The notes beneath the pieces are model-generated. The model ran no database searches and was not told the origin of the DNA. It worked only from the letters and a program-made list of their open reading frames with translations. Source: Lethocerus indicus (taxonomy: Eukaryota; Arthropoda; Insecta; Hemiptera; Belostomatidae). Taken from it: DNA of 64,000 bases. How positions within the stretch are numbered: position 1 is the first letter of the stretch; every line of letters starts with the position of its first letter. The stretch lies in NCBI GenBank assembly GCA_019843655.1, contig JACDQD010000004.1, forward strand, positions 31,197,872 to 31,261,871. Reading direction: 5' to 3'. The position numbers and the translations under genes were made by a program. Of this stretch, positions 39,801 to 53,500 are shown piece by piece.

Positions 39801-41035
39801 CAGTAATGACACTTGGTCTTTCATGGCGCGTTCATACTCATTTTAACGATTTCGGATGTTTTCTCGTTTTTTTTTTATATAAGCTCGCCCAGCCATAATG
39901 TTTCCCAGGAAGTGGGTTATTAAGTGTTAACAATATATTTCCCGCTTTATGTAAATTCTGAGACCGCCGCCGAATCAGATATTTAAGTTCAAGTCGTTAA
40001 CGCCGAATATATTTAGCGTTATACGCCGCGATATCGGCGGATATGCTTCCAGGGGGATTTTCTCGGCCGTTTCATTTATGGGTCGTAAATATCGTAACGA
40101 CCAGATTTTCGCGGGTCTTCTCTTACCCCCGGCAATTTTTCAGTCGGTCGCCCCCGCCCTCCGCCGCCGTCGCCCAGAGCGGCTTTTAATGTTATCATCT
40201 TCCGGCACTATTCCATCGAATTTTTAATAAATCGGTAAAACCGGAGCCGTAAAAGCCCCCCCCCTCCGGGGGGCTAGAGGGAGAAAGAGCGGCAGACGCG
40301 GGACCGGAAAAAAGTGGAGAACTCTAAACCAGACATAAAAATCCTCGCGGATAAAAGCGCGCGCTAAGCAGTTTTCGGCTAACGCTAAATATGTATACTG
40401 AGGCCCCCCCTCCCTGTAAAAATAGAGGGCGGGTCCTCCACGCGGGGCTACCTTTTAATACAATTCGAGTCCTTATTAAATAAATACTCCCGTTGGGCAA
40501 CGGGAAAACCGAATTGTTTTTTTTCCCGACGGCCGAACTGGAAAAAATAACAATGAGGAAGCAGTAGCCGTATTGCAATATCGGGCGAGTAATTTGAAAC
40601 CTAACTAAAAGGTTTCCTCGCAAAGTTCCCCCTTCATGACCCATGAAATTAGTTCGAAATAATTAATTAGAATGGGTCTTTAATGCTCGAATATTATTTT
40701 AACTGAAGTTAATTGGTTACTTCATAGTTAATAACGAACTTTTAATGAAAAGGAAATCTTCTCCTGGTTTCTATAGGTGAATGGGTTTCGACAAGGACAT
40801 TATCATTATCTTGTTATCATTACAAAAAAAAGATTACGTTTTTATAAACTGATATATGTTACTATAATTCAAAGCATTGACGTTGTTTCCTAAGTTACCA
40901 AATGTATGGAATTTAAATACTTTTTGACTCGATTAATTTTACATCGAATAAATAATTTATTACTCCAGTAGTCTCAAGTTGGGAAAATAAATCCCTGGGG
41001 CGTTTAAGTATTCGTTAAATTTTCGTATTTTTTAG
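36865..41035. other. Interval without a recognisable gene
   Basis: AT-rich DNA with a GC-richer stretch at 37.55-37.85 kb and a C/G-rich one at 40.1-40.35 kb. The latter includes an 8-bp perfect stem AGCCCCCC/GGGGGGCT with a 6-base loop at 40254-40275. From 38.2 to 40.3 kb no open frame exceeds about 60 codons. No gene or RNA is recognised. Confidence 0.5.
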
Positions 41036-41130
41036 CAGTAGAAGTCGACGAAATGAAGAGGTCTGTCTCGACCTCCAGTGTCCAGGATTTGTACTTGTTA
41101 ACAATTCCGGTCCCAACCAAAATACACAAA
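41036..41130 (+). other. Exon-like open segment C
   Basis: A 95-base segment preceded by a T-rich acceptor-like site (TATTTTTTAG, ending 41035) and followed by donor-like AAA|GTAAGT at 41131. One frame, after two leading bases, reads VEVDEMKRSVSTSSVQDLY onward and ends on a codon boundary; a second frame is also open. The product is not recognised. The TA microsatellite begins 50 bases downstream, in what would be the intron. Confidence 0.2.
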
Positions 41131-41177
41131 GTAAGTAACCTCAGTGAATACCCTGTGCCAGGTACCACGCACGCGCA

Positions 41178-41180
<3 letters not shown>

Positions 41181-41240
<60 letters not shown>
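41181..41240. repeat. (TA)n microsatellite
   Basis: About 60 bases of pure alternating TA. The Ile-Tyr run in the open frame crossing it is a by-product of the repeat. Confidence 0.97.
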
Positions 41241-41241
<1 letters not shown>

Positions 41242-41665
41242 GGAGTCCCTGTCCTTCCTTATCTCTTTGCCCTGGGGAAAGTTAATGCCCGGCTAGGCCA
41301 CCATTACATTTTTTAATACGCCTCCGGCACACACAGTTAGTGAAAAAGATTATTTTGTCAAGAGGGAAGTGAATTTTAAACAAGCGCCTGAGGAGAAATA
41401 AAAAGAAGAAATTATAATATTTTTTGGGATACTTAATGTCCAGAATGCGGTGTACTATTTTAGAGCTGAAGTGGCGCCTTCTTTCATTTATTAAACTGAA
41501 TAGCTCGCGTTGAATTTTTTCCCTTACCCATTCTCCCTTTCCGGCGGAGTACATTAATCAAGGCGTAGGCCAAAAATTGTTGTACGCTCGGTCTCGTGGT
41601 GAGACGAAAGTCGAAAGCGGGCTTCCCAATGATTGAGACAATTAATTGGCTTAATTTTTTTACAG

Positions 41666-41845
41666 ATTGGTTACCTACAAGAAAAGGAATATTTCAGTTT
41701 ACAGGTCTGCCATAATTATATTTTCTTTTGCTTTATTTATCTTTCTCGGCGTCTTCACGGAGTTACAGCCAACAGAACAATAGCTTCCAGAAAGAGACAT
41801 GTACAATCTGGTTCTCACCTCCGCTTCTATATGATCAACTTACAG
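41666..41845 (+). other. Exon-like open segment D
   Basis: A 180-base (60-codon) segment preceded by TTTTTTTACAG (ending 41665) and followed by donor-like CAG|GTGAGG at 41846. It is open in phase 0 throughout, beginning IGYLQEKEYFSLQ and containing a short hydrophobic stretch (YIFFCFIYLS). It lies inside a 99-codon open frame (41633-41932). No family is recognised. Its start phase matches the end phase of segment C. Confidence 0.2.
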
Positions 41846-44800
41846 GTGAGGAAATTTAATTCCCTGGAAGGTGGACTGTCCTTTCAGATATTAACCATCG
41901 AGTCCAAAAATACTAATTTAGTTCGTTGTTGAGTGTTGTGTGACCGTTTTCAATACTGGGAAGATTGCTGGAAATAAGGGATACCGCGCTTCCCATTCAA
42001 TAGTTCACGCCAATGAGAATTTAGTTCTACCTGAAAGCATCCGGACGTTCACGATGGTCGTGTAGTGGATATGTATTGTCTTTTTCACTCTGGCGTTATG
42101 TTCTGTACCGAGTGTCATCTCTCCTTATCCCGTATCAGAGGGCAGTTGCCGGCGTTAACGAAATATATTATTTGCGAGTGAGAAATTTAAAAGTTTTATA
42201 CGTGGGCAAGTGACAGGGGTTATGGGCTGGAGGCGGAACGGATTATTTGTGCCGTCGCCGGTGGGTGCCAGACTGAAGGAAATTGGATCTAAAGCTATAG
42301 AGCCGAGGGGGCTCTGTTTGGCCCCGGTCCCGAACCCATACGTCCATTATATATCACCTCCTAATAGTTAATTTACTCGCCGGTAATGTCGGCAACACAC
42401 TCAATGTCCACCCTTAGCTCCAGTAACGGCCGGGTCGGACCTCCCAAAAACGGAGAAATGGTATCGTCAATGGTGGCTTAATTCCACTGCAAATTGAAAG
42501 AATCCCATAATTGCGTTCAATTTATTTGCGATTCGCGGCTACACAGAAATATGAACAATTTCGCAATGGATACCAAATGGTAAATTTACTCCAAAAAATG
42601 ATAATACATTCTCAGGTACTTAATTAATGGAATAATAGAATAATAGAGAATAATGGAATAATATGGGAATAGGGTTCCATTCCACATTACAGTTATACAC
42701 TATTGATATATTTATTAATAATTATCGGGACAATTACGAACAATATATAATTTTCTGCCACCACTCGGCATAACTCAATTGATTTGGGGGAAAATCAATT
42801 TGAAATTGCGACATATGAGGCGCGTGTTGGCTTTAGAATTGCCGAGTAGAACCCCCGAAGGGTATGGAGGAGTAATTGGGCGGTCGGGCTAGTTCAGGCC
42901 GGGAGTTTTCTAATTTGCTTAAGGACCAGGAGCGATGACAAACTGCCCTGGTAAATTTTTGGCCGGCCCCGCTTACAAGTAGGAAAATATGAGCCGGGGA
43001 AATAAAAGAAAAACACCGGGGAACGGGTGTAGTATACGTGAAGGATTAGCTTTTTATGCCGCGTAATGTATTGCTTAAAACCCGGGGGGTGACAAAAATA
43101 CACCGCTGTATTACCTCCGAGAGGGCCGTTAAAGGACCGCCCCCTCTCACTCTCTCTCGGTTGTAGCTTTTCCATTTCTTTTTTAAACTATTACGGAATT
43201 TTTAATTCTCCGAAGGTAATATACCCCACTATTCACCAGCGGTGAATATAATAGACAATACAATGCGAAATTATATTCTTCTTATGCGAGCGCATTCCTC
43301 GAAGCGTTTTCAAAAATGCTTTTTTAAGCGCAAGGATTACTCCTGAAACGACCACGCTGTCGGGAATTCGCGAAACTTTATTTACGACTATCTCCTTGAA
43401 AACAATGTCAATGGCAGGCATAAAATGCAAGTAATGCACGGTTTAAAACACATCCGATTATTGAGAGATTACTAGAGAGGCCTACATAATTACATATTCG
43501 ATATCGGGTTTCATTGGTGGCCTCGGACGTCCTCCTTTGTATTATTGTCTGGACAATGGCTTAGATGAAAAGGCTGGAGGCGTGGTGGTGGGTGGGTGGG
43601 TAACCTAGCTGTTGGTGCCCAGGGCGGTCTCCCGAGCGGCCGTCCCCAGTGGATCATGTTTTGGAGCTTGTTGTCCGCTGTAACGGGGCACGTCGGCTCA
43701 ATGTTCGCCCTGTCGGCCGGCAAGAGGGAGGTCGGGGATCACGTCTCGCATGACTCTCCGATCACCGACATAGCCGGAGGAGAGCCCGTGACGGCATTTG
43801 GTAACCGCTTCGTGGAAAAGATTTCTTCCCATCGATCCCATCGACGAGGAGGTGGACGCTCCTGAAAACTTGATTAAGATTTACCCACCGTAGACGACGC
43901 GAATTCCTCTACCTCGTCGGACGGGGATTGGGTGCTTTGTTCGGAATCGACGATAAGAACCCCGAAAGAAGATTCGAGGAAAGAAACATACTGCGAGAAT
44001 GCGCCCTCGATGATGAAGAAGAATATAATAATTTTTAAATATCCAGCTCTCAAGTATTTTGACGGTAAAGCATTCACTGATGCCAACCAGATGAGAAAAC
44101 CAAAAAAATTTGAACTAATCATTCTGAGTGCATTCCACCTATACTATATTACACACGGTGTCTTTTAAATATTCAATTGCTCGGGGAATTACTATTCCCT
44201 GAAAGTAGAAACCCCAGTGACCGCATACTTAAAAATCTGAAGTCTGATGATATAGCGGCGTTAGGCTATCTACATCCGAAAATTGTTTACTCCGATTTCG
44301 TTTATCTTGCTTTCATCTAGGTATTCTGAGTGCGACAATAATAAGTCGGTCTTAGAATTATTATATATCTAACTCGCATCTATAAAATAACGGATGTTAA
44401 ACGTCCCACCGAGGGAGGTATAGTGCAATAAACTACCGGAGGTTTAACAAATTGCTCCGTACCTCGAAAGCTTCACCGGTCAAAAACTTCCGCCGCCGCG
44501 AGCGGAAAAGATAAAACTAATTAATCCGGCTGCATTTGAAATAGTTACTTTTTATTTGCCTCGGTCACACGATATGCCCGCTTATACTCCGTTTCGCCGT
44601 AATACGATAGTTTCCACCCGTACGGAATTAAAAGAGGTTTCACTGAAGTGAGACCGAATTTTCTGCTCTAAATATATAAACTGTGTCAGCGTGTAACATT
44701 TCATAAAGAAAAAATTAGAAATGTGTTATATTCGTGTGCACAGACGACATCTATGTACGGACGATTGGCAGCTTGTGCAGTACAGGTTGAATGCGAATAA

Positions 44801-46333
44801 AAAGCAACGTATCATATTTTACATCCTACCTTATCTCATTCAACTGTTTGCGAATGATTCATGCACCATTTTAATGTTGGGTAAAGCGGAATAGTATCCC
44901 CGCCGGTATAAATACGGACAATACGATTACACATAAAATATACGCTGGAAGTCGAGTACCGTTTTCAACGGCCTAAGGGGAAATAATTCGAAGACGTATA
45001 GCGCATATTCGGGGTGGTTCGTGGTTTTGGGGTTGGGGGTGGATGAAAACGCCCGCCACCGCAACATTTGTCATGCTCAGACGTTATCACACAATCCACT
45101 GAGTCCTATAAATAGGACGTTTGGAAGAAATTCAAGAAGTTGAAAATACAACGGGGCCCAGAGCCTGAGACGGGAAACAATCTATTACTATGATGGGCTA
45201 TTTGTTAGTGTGTGGAGCTCCGAGTTCCCTCAGCTAGCGCCAAACAGGTGACGACATATAGGGGTTCTTATTATGATACGGCCTCGAGCGCCACTTAAAC
45301 ACAATTACAAGTCACATTTTCACTTGTTTTCAAAGTCGGACATACTGATTTATCGGATAAAATTGGAATATTAATAAAATATCGATAAAATATCTGAATC
45401 GAATGGTTATTTTCAATCGAAAAACCTTTCCTTTAATATTCGCACAACAGTTGCCAGAACGTTGCCTCATACCTAACAGAAAAACATTAATCATGACCAG
45501 GCTATATTTTTTGTTTGTGTCGATCGATCTTCCTGGAGTCCTTATTCTGAAAGGAGGCACTGGAAGTGGAAATCGTGGGAGAATCGGATGAAATTGACAA
45601 ATCAATTTGTAACTATGTTTCATGAAGATTTGTCGCTTCCAATTCTTGATGGTTATCGAGAATATATGAAACATGAGATAACAGTTGTCCTATCATTCGG
45701 CAATTCGTGCGCTCACTTAATTTGGTTACCGCTGAATAATATTTTATTCCAAGTTTTTATGCATTAAGTGCTACTAAATGCGTAATGAATTTACAATATA
45801 AATGTGTATGCCGATTTTTTAATTTTAAGTTAATTTGAGTAAGTTGATTCGGTCCGGAATTATTCTTATAAACGCGTACGGTTTGTGTTAATCGTAAGAT
45901 TTCCAAGTTCAGTTTTAGAAATTGGTGAACGGAAATATTTCAAGGCTTGCCAAAACAGGTTTGAATGTACCGGGTGCATTTAGGCTGAACTGTGGGGGCG
46001 ATAACGTCGGGAGCGTGCCCGAAACAAAGCCCGGGACAGAGGCTCGATTTTCATGGAACGAAAAAGGAGGAACAAAGGCAGAAAGAAATGGGAAGAGGAA
46101 ACCGACCGACCACTCGGATGTAGAACACTGTGTCTTTGAAAAATATAAAAAGTAATCCAACAGTCTCATATAATATTAAGGCATGAAAAAACAATAACCA
46201 CGGGTTATGTTTATGCTGTTTAAGGGGATATTTTCAGAAAATCGAAATATAATCAATCCTACCTCGACCCTAACACGGAGCTTCCGTTCAGCAGCATTTA
46301 GCATGCAATTATGTTATTCATCCCGTTATCTCT
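41846..46333. other. Interval without a recognisable gene
   Basis: AT-rich DNA. A short tandem array of GGAATAATA-like units lies at 42624-42665 and a GGTGGGTGGG tract at 43581-43600. The region 43.7-44.17 kb carries open frames on both strands with acidic, Ser-rich products that I cannot assign. Nothing else is supported. Confidence 0.45.
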
Positions 46334-46363
46334 CAGTTAGTGTGATATACTGTACACTAACTG
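46334..46363. repeat. Perfect 10-bp inverted repeat
   Basis: CAGTTAGTGT (46334-46343) and ACACTAACTG (46354-46363) are exact reverse complements around a 10-base spacer. It could be the target of a dimeric regulator or a decayed transposon end. No matching copy was noticed elsewhere in the window. Confidence 0.55.
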
Positions 46364-46421
46364 TTCAGTACTGAAGCTAAAGGATGATGCCCGAAAAGCT
46401 CAGGGCTCTTGAAGGATTTAC

Positions 46422-46492
46422 GTAAGGGCTTACCTGTTAAGGTCCTTTGATGGGTGATGCCTCCTTACCGGTAAGTCTTCCCTTGGACTTAC
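46422..46492. repeat. Imperfect inverted repeat
   Basis: The left arm (46422-46442, GTAAGGGCTTACCTGTTAAGG) and right arm (46463-46492, containing CCTTACCGGTAAGT and CCCTT...ACTTAC) are recognisably complementary with a few mismatches and a gap around a 20-base spacer. It lies 60 bases from the perfect inverted repeat at 46334, which makes a small structured cluster. The origin is unknown. Confidence 0.4.
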
Positions 46493-49400
46493 AACAAATG
46501 CATGACACTGGGAACATAAAATCGAGTTAATTTAAGATATAGAAAGACAAAATTTGATATAGTGTAACTAGTATAAATTTCTAAGCGTTAAAAGTTTTAT
46601 CGCAGTAACAAACTGCTAAGCTATGATAATGCAATGAATTTTATCATAGTGTTATGTGTTATCATTAAAGTATGGATCAACAATTATTAATTAAAGCAGT
46701 AATAATGTCATAATGATTTTTATATTGACTGTTATTTCGTATAAGTAAGTATAAATATTTCGTTCTTGTAACGATTGAGAAAAAAGTTTGACATGGAACT
46801 AAATGTGCAATTCAACTATTTGTTTTCTACTATTCCCAGAACATAGAATCCAGAATTCCAGTATTCCTATGTTACGGCTTCCGCAAGAATATTTCACGTG
46901 TATTATTTCTCAGATTTTCAGCGCCTGAAGATGCCTGAATATTTTCAGTGAGAGATAATACTCTGTCCCCGAGGCATTGCCTCAAGTGCCTGTAATAAAC
47001 TTGAAATGAAACACGATATTTGATACAGTTTTTGTGTATATTCCGCCAAGTCGGGCGAACTTGTGTGCTCCTTCCCCCCTTTTAAAATATAGGAACTAAC
47101 CTTATTCGTTTGGAAATTCCAGCTTAATGCACTTCTGTATTACAGAGAGGCAGTATTTTATTTCATATTGTAGGCATGTGCCGCTTTCAATAGACCTAAA
47201 TATGTTCAGTCTATATTCCGCCGCTTTTGCAGTCAGTATTCACTGAGTATGGTAAATGGACGCTGTTCCAACGGTTACATAACTGAATCATCGTCATTTT
47301 ATTTCAAGTAACAAACGTATATAACATACATAGCGTACAACAATCGATTTCACTTGGAATAACTTTTTCATTTCTTTTATTGTATGTAGATACTGAATGG
47401 GAAAACGTATCGGTGAATGATTTAGCGGGACGCCAATTAGAGAGATTGGGCACAATCGTGATTTGTTAATTTCAGGAGGTAATCAATCTAAGTGCCTTAA
47501 ATTTCAGAGCAATCAATTAAAACATTTCTTATTTTCAATCCGGCACTGAAAGTTTCAAGAGCTACGAGAGCCAATTTGAATATCTTAATGCCTTGTTTAA
47601 TTGAAAAGTTATGATTAAAAAAATTGAAGGAGTTCTGGTTTCGTGCAATTTCTATTGTAATTATGTACTCAACCCAATGTCCGATTCGTTGATTGAGTTC
47701 GAATTTACTTTTATGATGATATTAGACCGATTTAATTATAGTTAATTAAGAAAAATTTACATTCCTGCTTATAGAGTAGCAAACACTAGCAGTATTTTTC
47801 TTCCTCGATACTGAAAATTATGAATTCGATATATTCCCATTTTTGAGTGGAAATTCCGTCGTCGGAAAGACCGTCCTCGTAGTTGAACAATTTATATAGG
47901 AGTAATTAAACAGCTACTCGCTCCACATTGTCATTAGTTTTCCATAGAATCGTTGTGTTAATTGTAATAAATAATTATAATTTTAGACCGTCTGCAAAGT
48001 TGTGCTATATAAAAAAATTCATCTTACCGCAGTGTTAATAGGACTGCAATATTAATTCTCTGTTGATTGTTTTATAGTTATTTTTGTTAACTTTGCTAAC
48101 AACGTCGCTCCATATAAATAGAACGGTGAAAAAAATTCTCCAATCGTTTGAGAAAGTATGATTCAATACTACTTCGAATCTAAATTTTCGGTACAGATTG
48201 AGCCGGAAATACGCGATGACAGCATATTCAGAAATAGGGACCAGCCCCCTTAAGAACATCCCGTTTGTATGGGGGAGCCCCCAAAATAGGGTCGAAAGCT
48301 TGTTTTATAATATATGAAAGAAACGCGTCGGCCTACTAGGAGTGGATGGAGTCCCAAAGTCCACACTGCACCACTGAGCTGGACCCCTTCCAGCAACCGC
48401 TCTCCCGGATATTCACATCCTTACAGCGGATTGAAAATTATATCAACGGGAATACTGGGCTCGCGTCGTTTTTAATTTATTCAAAATGCGGATCCCACCA
48501 GTTAACAATATTTTGGGAATTTTTATAATATAGAGAATAACAAGCGACGATGAAACTGACGACGGATTTGGTTGGTGTGCGCTCTCCTCTTCTCCGATTG
48601 TGAAAATACGGAATTGTTCGCATCTACGAGCCTATTTCAAATATTTTGTCCAGAATCATGAACAACAAATATCGTCCAGAACAACAGAACATTTTGTCCA
48701 CATCTTCGACACAAAACGTATCATTCAACTGAGAAAACATTCTCTTCGCGTATCCACGGCACCTAATTCATCCAGAAAGTATAGCCTGATAATGCCAGAA
48801 TTTTTAAGTCTCTTTGCAAGGATTTATTCCCCGATTCCGAATTCCCCTCGCAGCTTGTAGGCATCCGCAGGTATTTACCGAGGGTTCAGTAGAAAGTTGG
48901 GTAAATTCTCAACCCCTCTCAAAAAACCACGACCAATGCACCCCGAAACGTGTCCGGAGCCCGATGATTCTACACCGCTGAATTTGAGTGCTTTCCCGTG
49001 TACGCATTTTCACGTCTCCGGGTGCCCCCTCCTCGGGGCTTCCTACTCCGATAAAATTTCCCGGTCTAGTTTCCCGAATGCGACTTCATTTCCATTAAGT
49101 TTTCTATCGTATTGCCGCCTTTATAACGGGCCGCCCGGGACCCGGCGCCGGCACAGCCTTTGCCCTTTCGCTCAATTTATATTTTCCCTGCCGCGGCCGT
49201 TTAAATGCCTACCGACCGCCCTTCTCCATTTCTCGGGAAACGTTTACGAAAAGAAATGGGCGTTCCGAATAAAATAACCGTCCGCCCCGACAACTCGATC
49301 GGACCGATAGAATAGCTGTCCCTCTTCTTTCAATTTTACTTCACTCGTAAACACATCATACCTGCATTACAAAATCCCATTAATCCCGATAATCCAGACT

Positions 49401-50533
49401 AACAGTTAACTAGACCATTTTTTTAAAAATTATAATGTACGTAAGGAACGATTCACATAACTGAATAACGTAAGTAGTAGGAGCCCTGGTAGAATTTTAG
49501 ATTTCCCGAATTAACAGATATTTCTGCGTATAGAATAATATTTTCCCTCAAACAGCCCGATGAATTGCAGTATACTGTTATTTTTTACTGTTATTTACTG
49601 AGCATTAATTGGCCACTGAAATTTCGCGCAGTAAGACATTTCCGCTAAATACCGCTCCTGTAAATCGCCGCTATGGGGCATTATTCTTAATTAATACCAG
49701 CTTCTGGGTTAATCGATACGTATTGAACGACCAGATAGCAATCGCGAATTGAGCGCACTCCTGAACGTCGCGTGATAACCTACAGCCATGTTCAAACAAA
49801 GCCCCTTCTGAAGCACCCCAATAGACTCAACAGTGGACATTATTGTGTGAACCACCCAGACACCGTATCACTGACAATTTTGACGAATAGCGAACGTGGA
49901 AATATGGTATATGTATACATATTTAACCGCAAAAAATAGATGTGGATGCGCATAACCTACGAACAATAATCTACCATAAGCGTATGTCGCTAAAATCTCT
50001 CAAAAAAATTGTCGTATTCCTAAAAGCATTGGATTAATGCCAACATAGCTTTATGGAGAGTAAATTAAAAATTCGTACTAAGCCAATAACCTTTATTTAA
50101 CATGATCATCTCCCCAACCACTGATATCAGATTATATAATGGAGTTATTTAGCTCTGATATTTATCTGATATTCCTAATATTCTTTACCAGGAATCTACG
50201 TGTGTATTGCAGTACAAAAAGATCCTGTATTCTTGTATCTAATTAGGATCACAGTTTATGTATACATTTGCGTCTCAGAAAACTGTTTCTCTCACGGTAC
50301 CGAAAGGTGGACTCACTAACACCGGATGTTTGGAAACAGTTTGTGATTCGCCCGGCCATATTGATGGTAGTATCATATTGCAGACTCCCAACTTCTATCC
50401 ATTTACCCTATGTATACGTGCAGCAAACTATTCAGTTTCACCTAATCGAAAGTTTCCCCACATTGAAATAATACCTGGATAAATTGTTCGGTTTCAGTTG
50501 AAACATATATAAACGGGATATGTATCCGCTGTA

Positions 50534-50536
<3 letters not shown>
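46493..50536. other. Interval without a recognisable gene
   Basis: Strongly AT-rich to 48.2 kb with very few open frames. A GC-richer stretch at 48.95-49.3 kb contains a 126-codon Pro/Ser-rich open frame (48897-49277) of unknown nature, probably composition-driven. A 74-codon frame at 50258-50482 is likewise unassigned. Confidence 0.45.

Positions 50537-50580
<44 letters not shown>
50537..50580. repeat. (TA)n microsatellite
   Basis: About 44 bases of pure TA, sixth of the long TA tracts. Confidence 0.97.
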
Positions 50581-50582
<2 letters not shown>

Positions 50583-53500
50583 AAAGAAGAAAATATCCGG
50601 ATTGTCTAAGGGCTGGGTTCCAATAACAAGATCTCGGATAGGGCGATATCGAAGCCCGGAGAGAATCGGTCGGGCCTTTAACAGAAGTCATAAAAACCTG
50701 TGTGCGGGGCGAAAGCTCGACATTGGGTTTTCGGGCCACGTACGATAGCGGCGGTCCTTCAGGTTCTCAAAACAGTGGCCGGCTGTAAAACTTTATGCCC
50801 CGCCCTTCCAAATATTAATTGTACTCGGACGAATCTCAACGGCCTCCACACGAAATTAATATAACTCCTGCCAATTCCTAGCCCCGATCAATATGTAACG
50901 TACAGGTTCACGTCGGGCACCAATAATTTGATAGCGCGGCGGCATCCGGCATCCAGCATTATGGACTGATTAATCCAAAATTGACTAGCATACATCGCAT
51001 ACTCTGGTTTCGTCATAAGACTGCCTAAATTGTTTCTATATGGTGTATGGCCTTATAATTATTTCGATTCTACTCTCGAATTATTTAATATTAATTCTGA
51101 AGGAAATTGTACAATTAAAAAACCGGTGATATGGAACAGTGCGTAGGCGCTTTCATATTTGTCTCGTATATTTTTATAAATGCCGGCGGGTGGGAGGGGG
51201 GTGGTATCTTGAAATTTTCCTCAAAATTTAGCCCGCCGAGGAGTGAATTAGTGGAGCTTCAAAATCGTTTAACACGGCGAAAGGCCCACCGCTGAAAACT
51301 GGTGTGAAATCGCCCCTCTGTCCGATTATTACGGTTTGGGGGATTTAACAAACTTTTTAACAAATCAGTGAACCGCCCCGTTTTGGCAACAGACTGCGCT
51401 TTAAGTCTTCGGCCCACCTTCCACCTAGGCCACGGACTAGGCTGAGAAAATATATTCGAATTTAATAATTGATTTCGTTCAATTAACACTAAATCTTCAG
51501 CTACTGTGCGCACCGAGACCCGCGAAAATTTCCCTACAAGAATAATACTAATATTATACACTTTATAATATACTACTAAATATGACAACAGTTATATGGA
51601 ATCTGGCTTTACATCAACAAATGACAACGATGTCTTCCTCAATTTCACAATTAATTAACGAATAAACCATTCAGGTCTTAAGGTAAGAGTTTTCGAATCT
51701 GCCAGCTGGTGTATCGAATTCCGCCTCAATGCCTATTCCCCAATTGTCTGCTATACCATAAAAATATGATGACTTATACAATAATACAGCTTCTCGGAAT
51801 TGCACTCAACTTTAATATACATGCTCCTGTTTCGATTCTCCTTCCTGCTTCTTATTTTATACCCGGCTCCATACACAACATAACCGCTCCCCCTGAAGAC
51901 GATAAACCATTCTCTTCTTGGAATGGCCGTCGTTTGTGACGACATAACCTGACACCAGATTGATTATTCCATACACGAATAAGCCGTCCCCTGGACATAA
52001 TAGCCGACCGTCCTATTGATAGTTCAGACAGATGTCTCAATCCCTTCCGGCCGGAGCTCAAATCACTAAACCAGTACGCGGTCTATAAGCGCAATAAGGA
52101 CCTATTGAGTTTAGTATATTTTATTATGGATTATATTAATTGAATTATTTCATTTTATTGATTTTAATTATAATTCCTTGGTTGAGATTATGAGGCCGAT
52201 AGACAGATTTGTTTCGTTGAGTATACAGCTTCATCGCGCTATTACTGGATATTGGAATATTATCTTCAGTACAAAGTTTATTATTAATTTTCTCAGATCA
52301 TGAATTGTCTCATGCAGCTGATGGATAACAATAATTACATGAAATGTGCATAAAAATGGGGTTTAATTGAAGCCTCTAGCATGGAAATTCGAAACTACCA
52401 CATCGTAGAAAGACATAACCGGAAACTAGCGTTGTATAACACGGTTTCGTCAAAAGACTACTGTTTTCTAAACCGTTTCCAGACTGTATAGGGTCGAATA
52501 TTCCTTACATTTATATCGACCACCAATATTAAGAGGTAAAACCACCTTTTTTACAGGGCGAGAACAGCTACAAACGGTGTTCACTCCAGTTTTTCATAAG
52601 AGGAGGATGTCGCTCAGGGATAATTTTTTATCGGAACGCTTGCATTGCCAATATGAGAAAAGTTCAGAGAGATCGTGGGTCGGGGTGTTGGTGTTGAATT
52701 TCTCGCAACAAAGGTCGAATGCGTTGGTGTTGCCGGCTAAAGTGGATATAAAGGGAAATATTGGGCGGGCACTAAGTGCATCCCGGACGAGCCTTGAGGT
52801 CGGGGGAGGGGGTGGACGATGTCATTTTACGGGAGCAGTAAAAGGCCAATTATTTTCTCGATTCGACCCCGTTTCGGTGCAATAAATTAGAGCGGGGATG
52901 CTACAGTCTCCCCGTTTGAAAATGTCTCGAACCCTTACGCCGCGTTAGCCCCCTTTCTTACTCCTCCCCCCCCTCAGCTGTGTTCCTACTCGTAAAACCG
53001 CCCCGGAGCGTTTAAGCCGGCGGCTAAAATGTAAGGCGCGGTTTACAGCCGTTAACTGAAGGGTTATAAGGTTTTAACTTCCTAACCGCGCGACCCGACC
53101 ACGAGATATGCGGACTTTTTCGACATGACTAATGTTATAGCGACGGGCTAAACTATAAAATAACCTACTTGAAATGAATATAAAAGAAAGTTATTTGTCT
53201 TTATCCGGCGTAAGATAATATGCCTAATGGAATTGTCATAAAACAGATACTAATTGTATACTGGATTAAATAACACGAGTTATTATAATAAATAGACGTA
53301 TTGAAAGAATCGAAATAAGAAAATAATATTTTCAATTTATGATCAAATTACGAAGTCGGCGTGTATAAAAAAAGAACATAGCGAAAACCCGAGTCACAAT
53401 AGGACGCAAACGCCGAGGTAACTCCGTTATCATTTTGTGCAAATGAAATTTTCAGATAACAATAATTAAGGCGGGAGAGAGGCAGAGTGTGAGAGTGAGA

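Noticed and set aside
40254..40275. GC-rich hairpin that looks like a bacterial terminator
   Set aside because: There is no gene upstream and no T run after the stem, and the window is eukaryotic in character.
41053..41316. Protein with an Ile-Tyr repeat tail
   Set aside because: The repeat is the translated TA microsatellite; only the part before 41131 is kept, as an exon-like segment.
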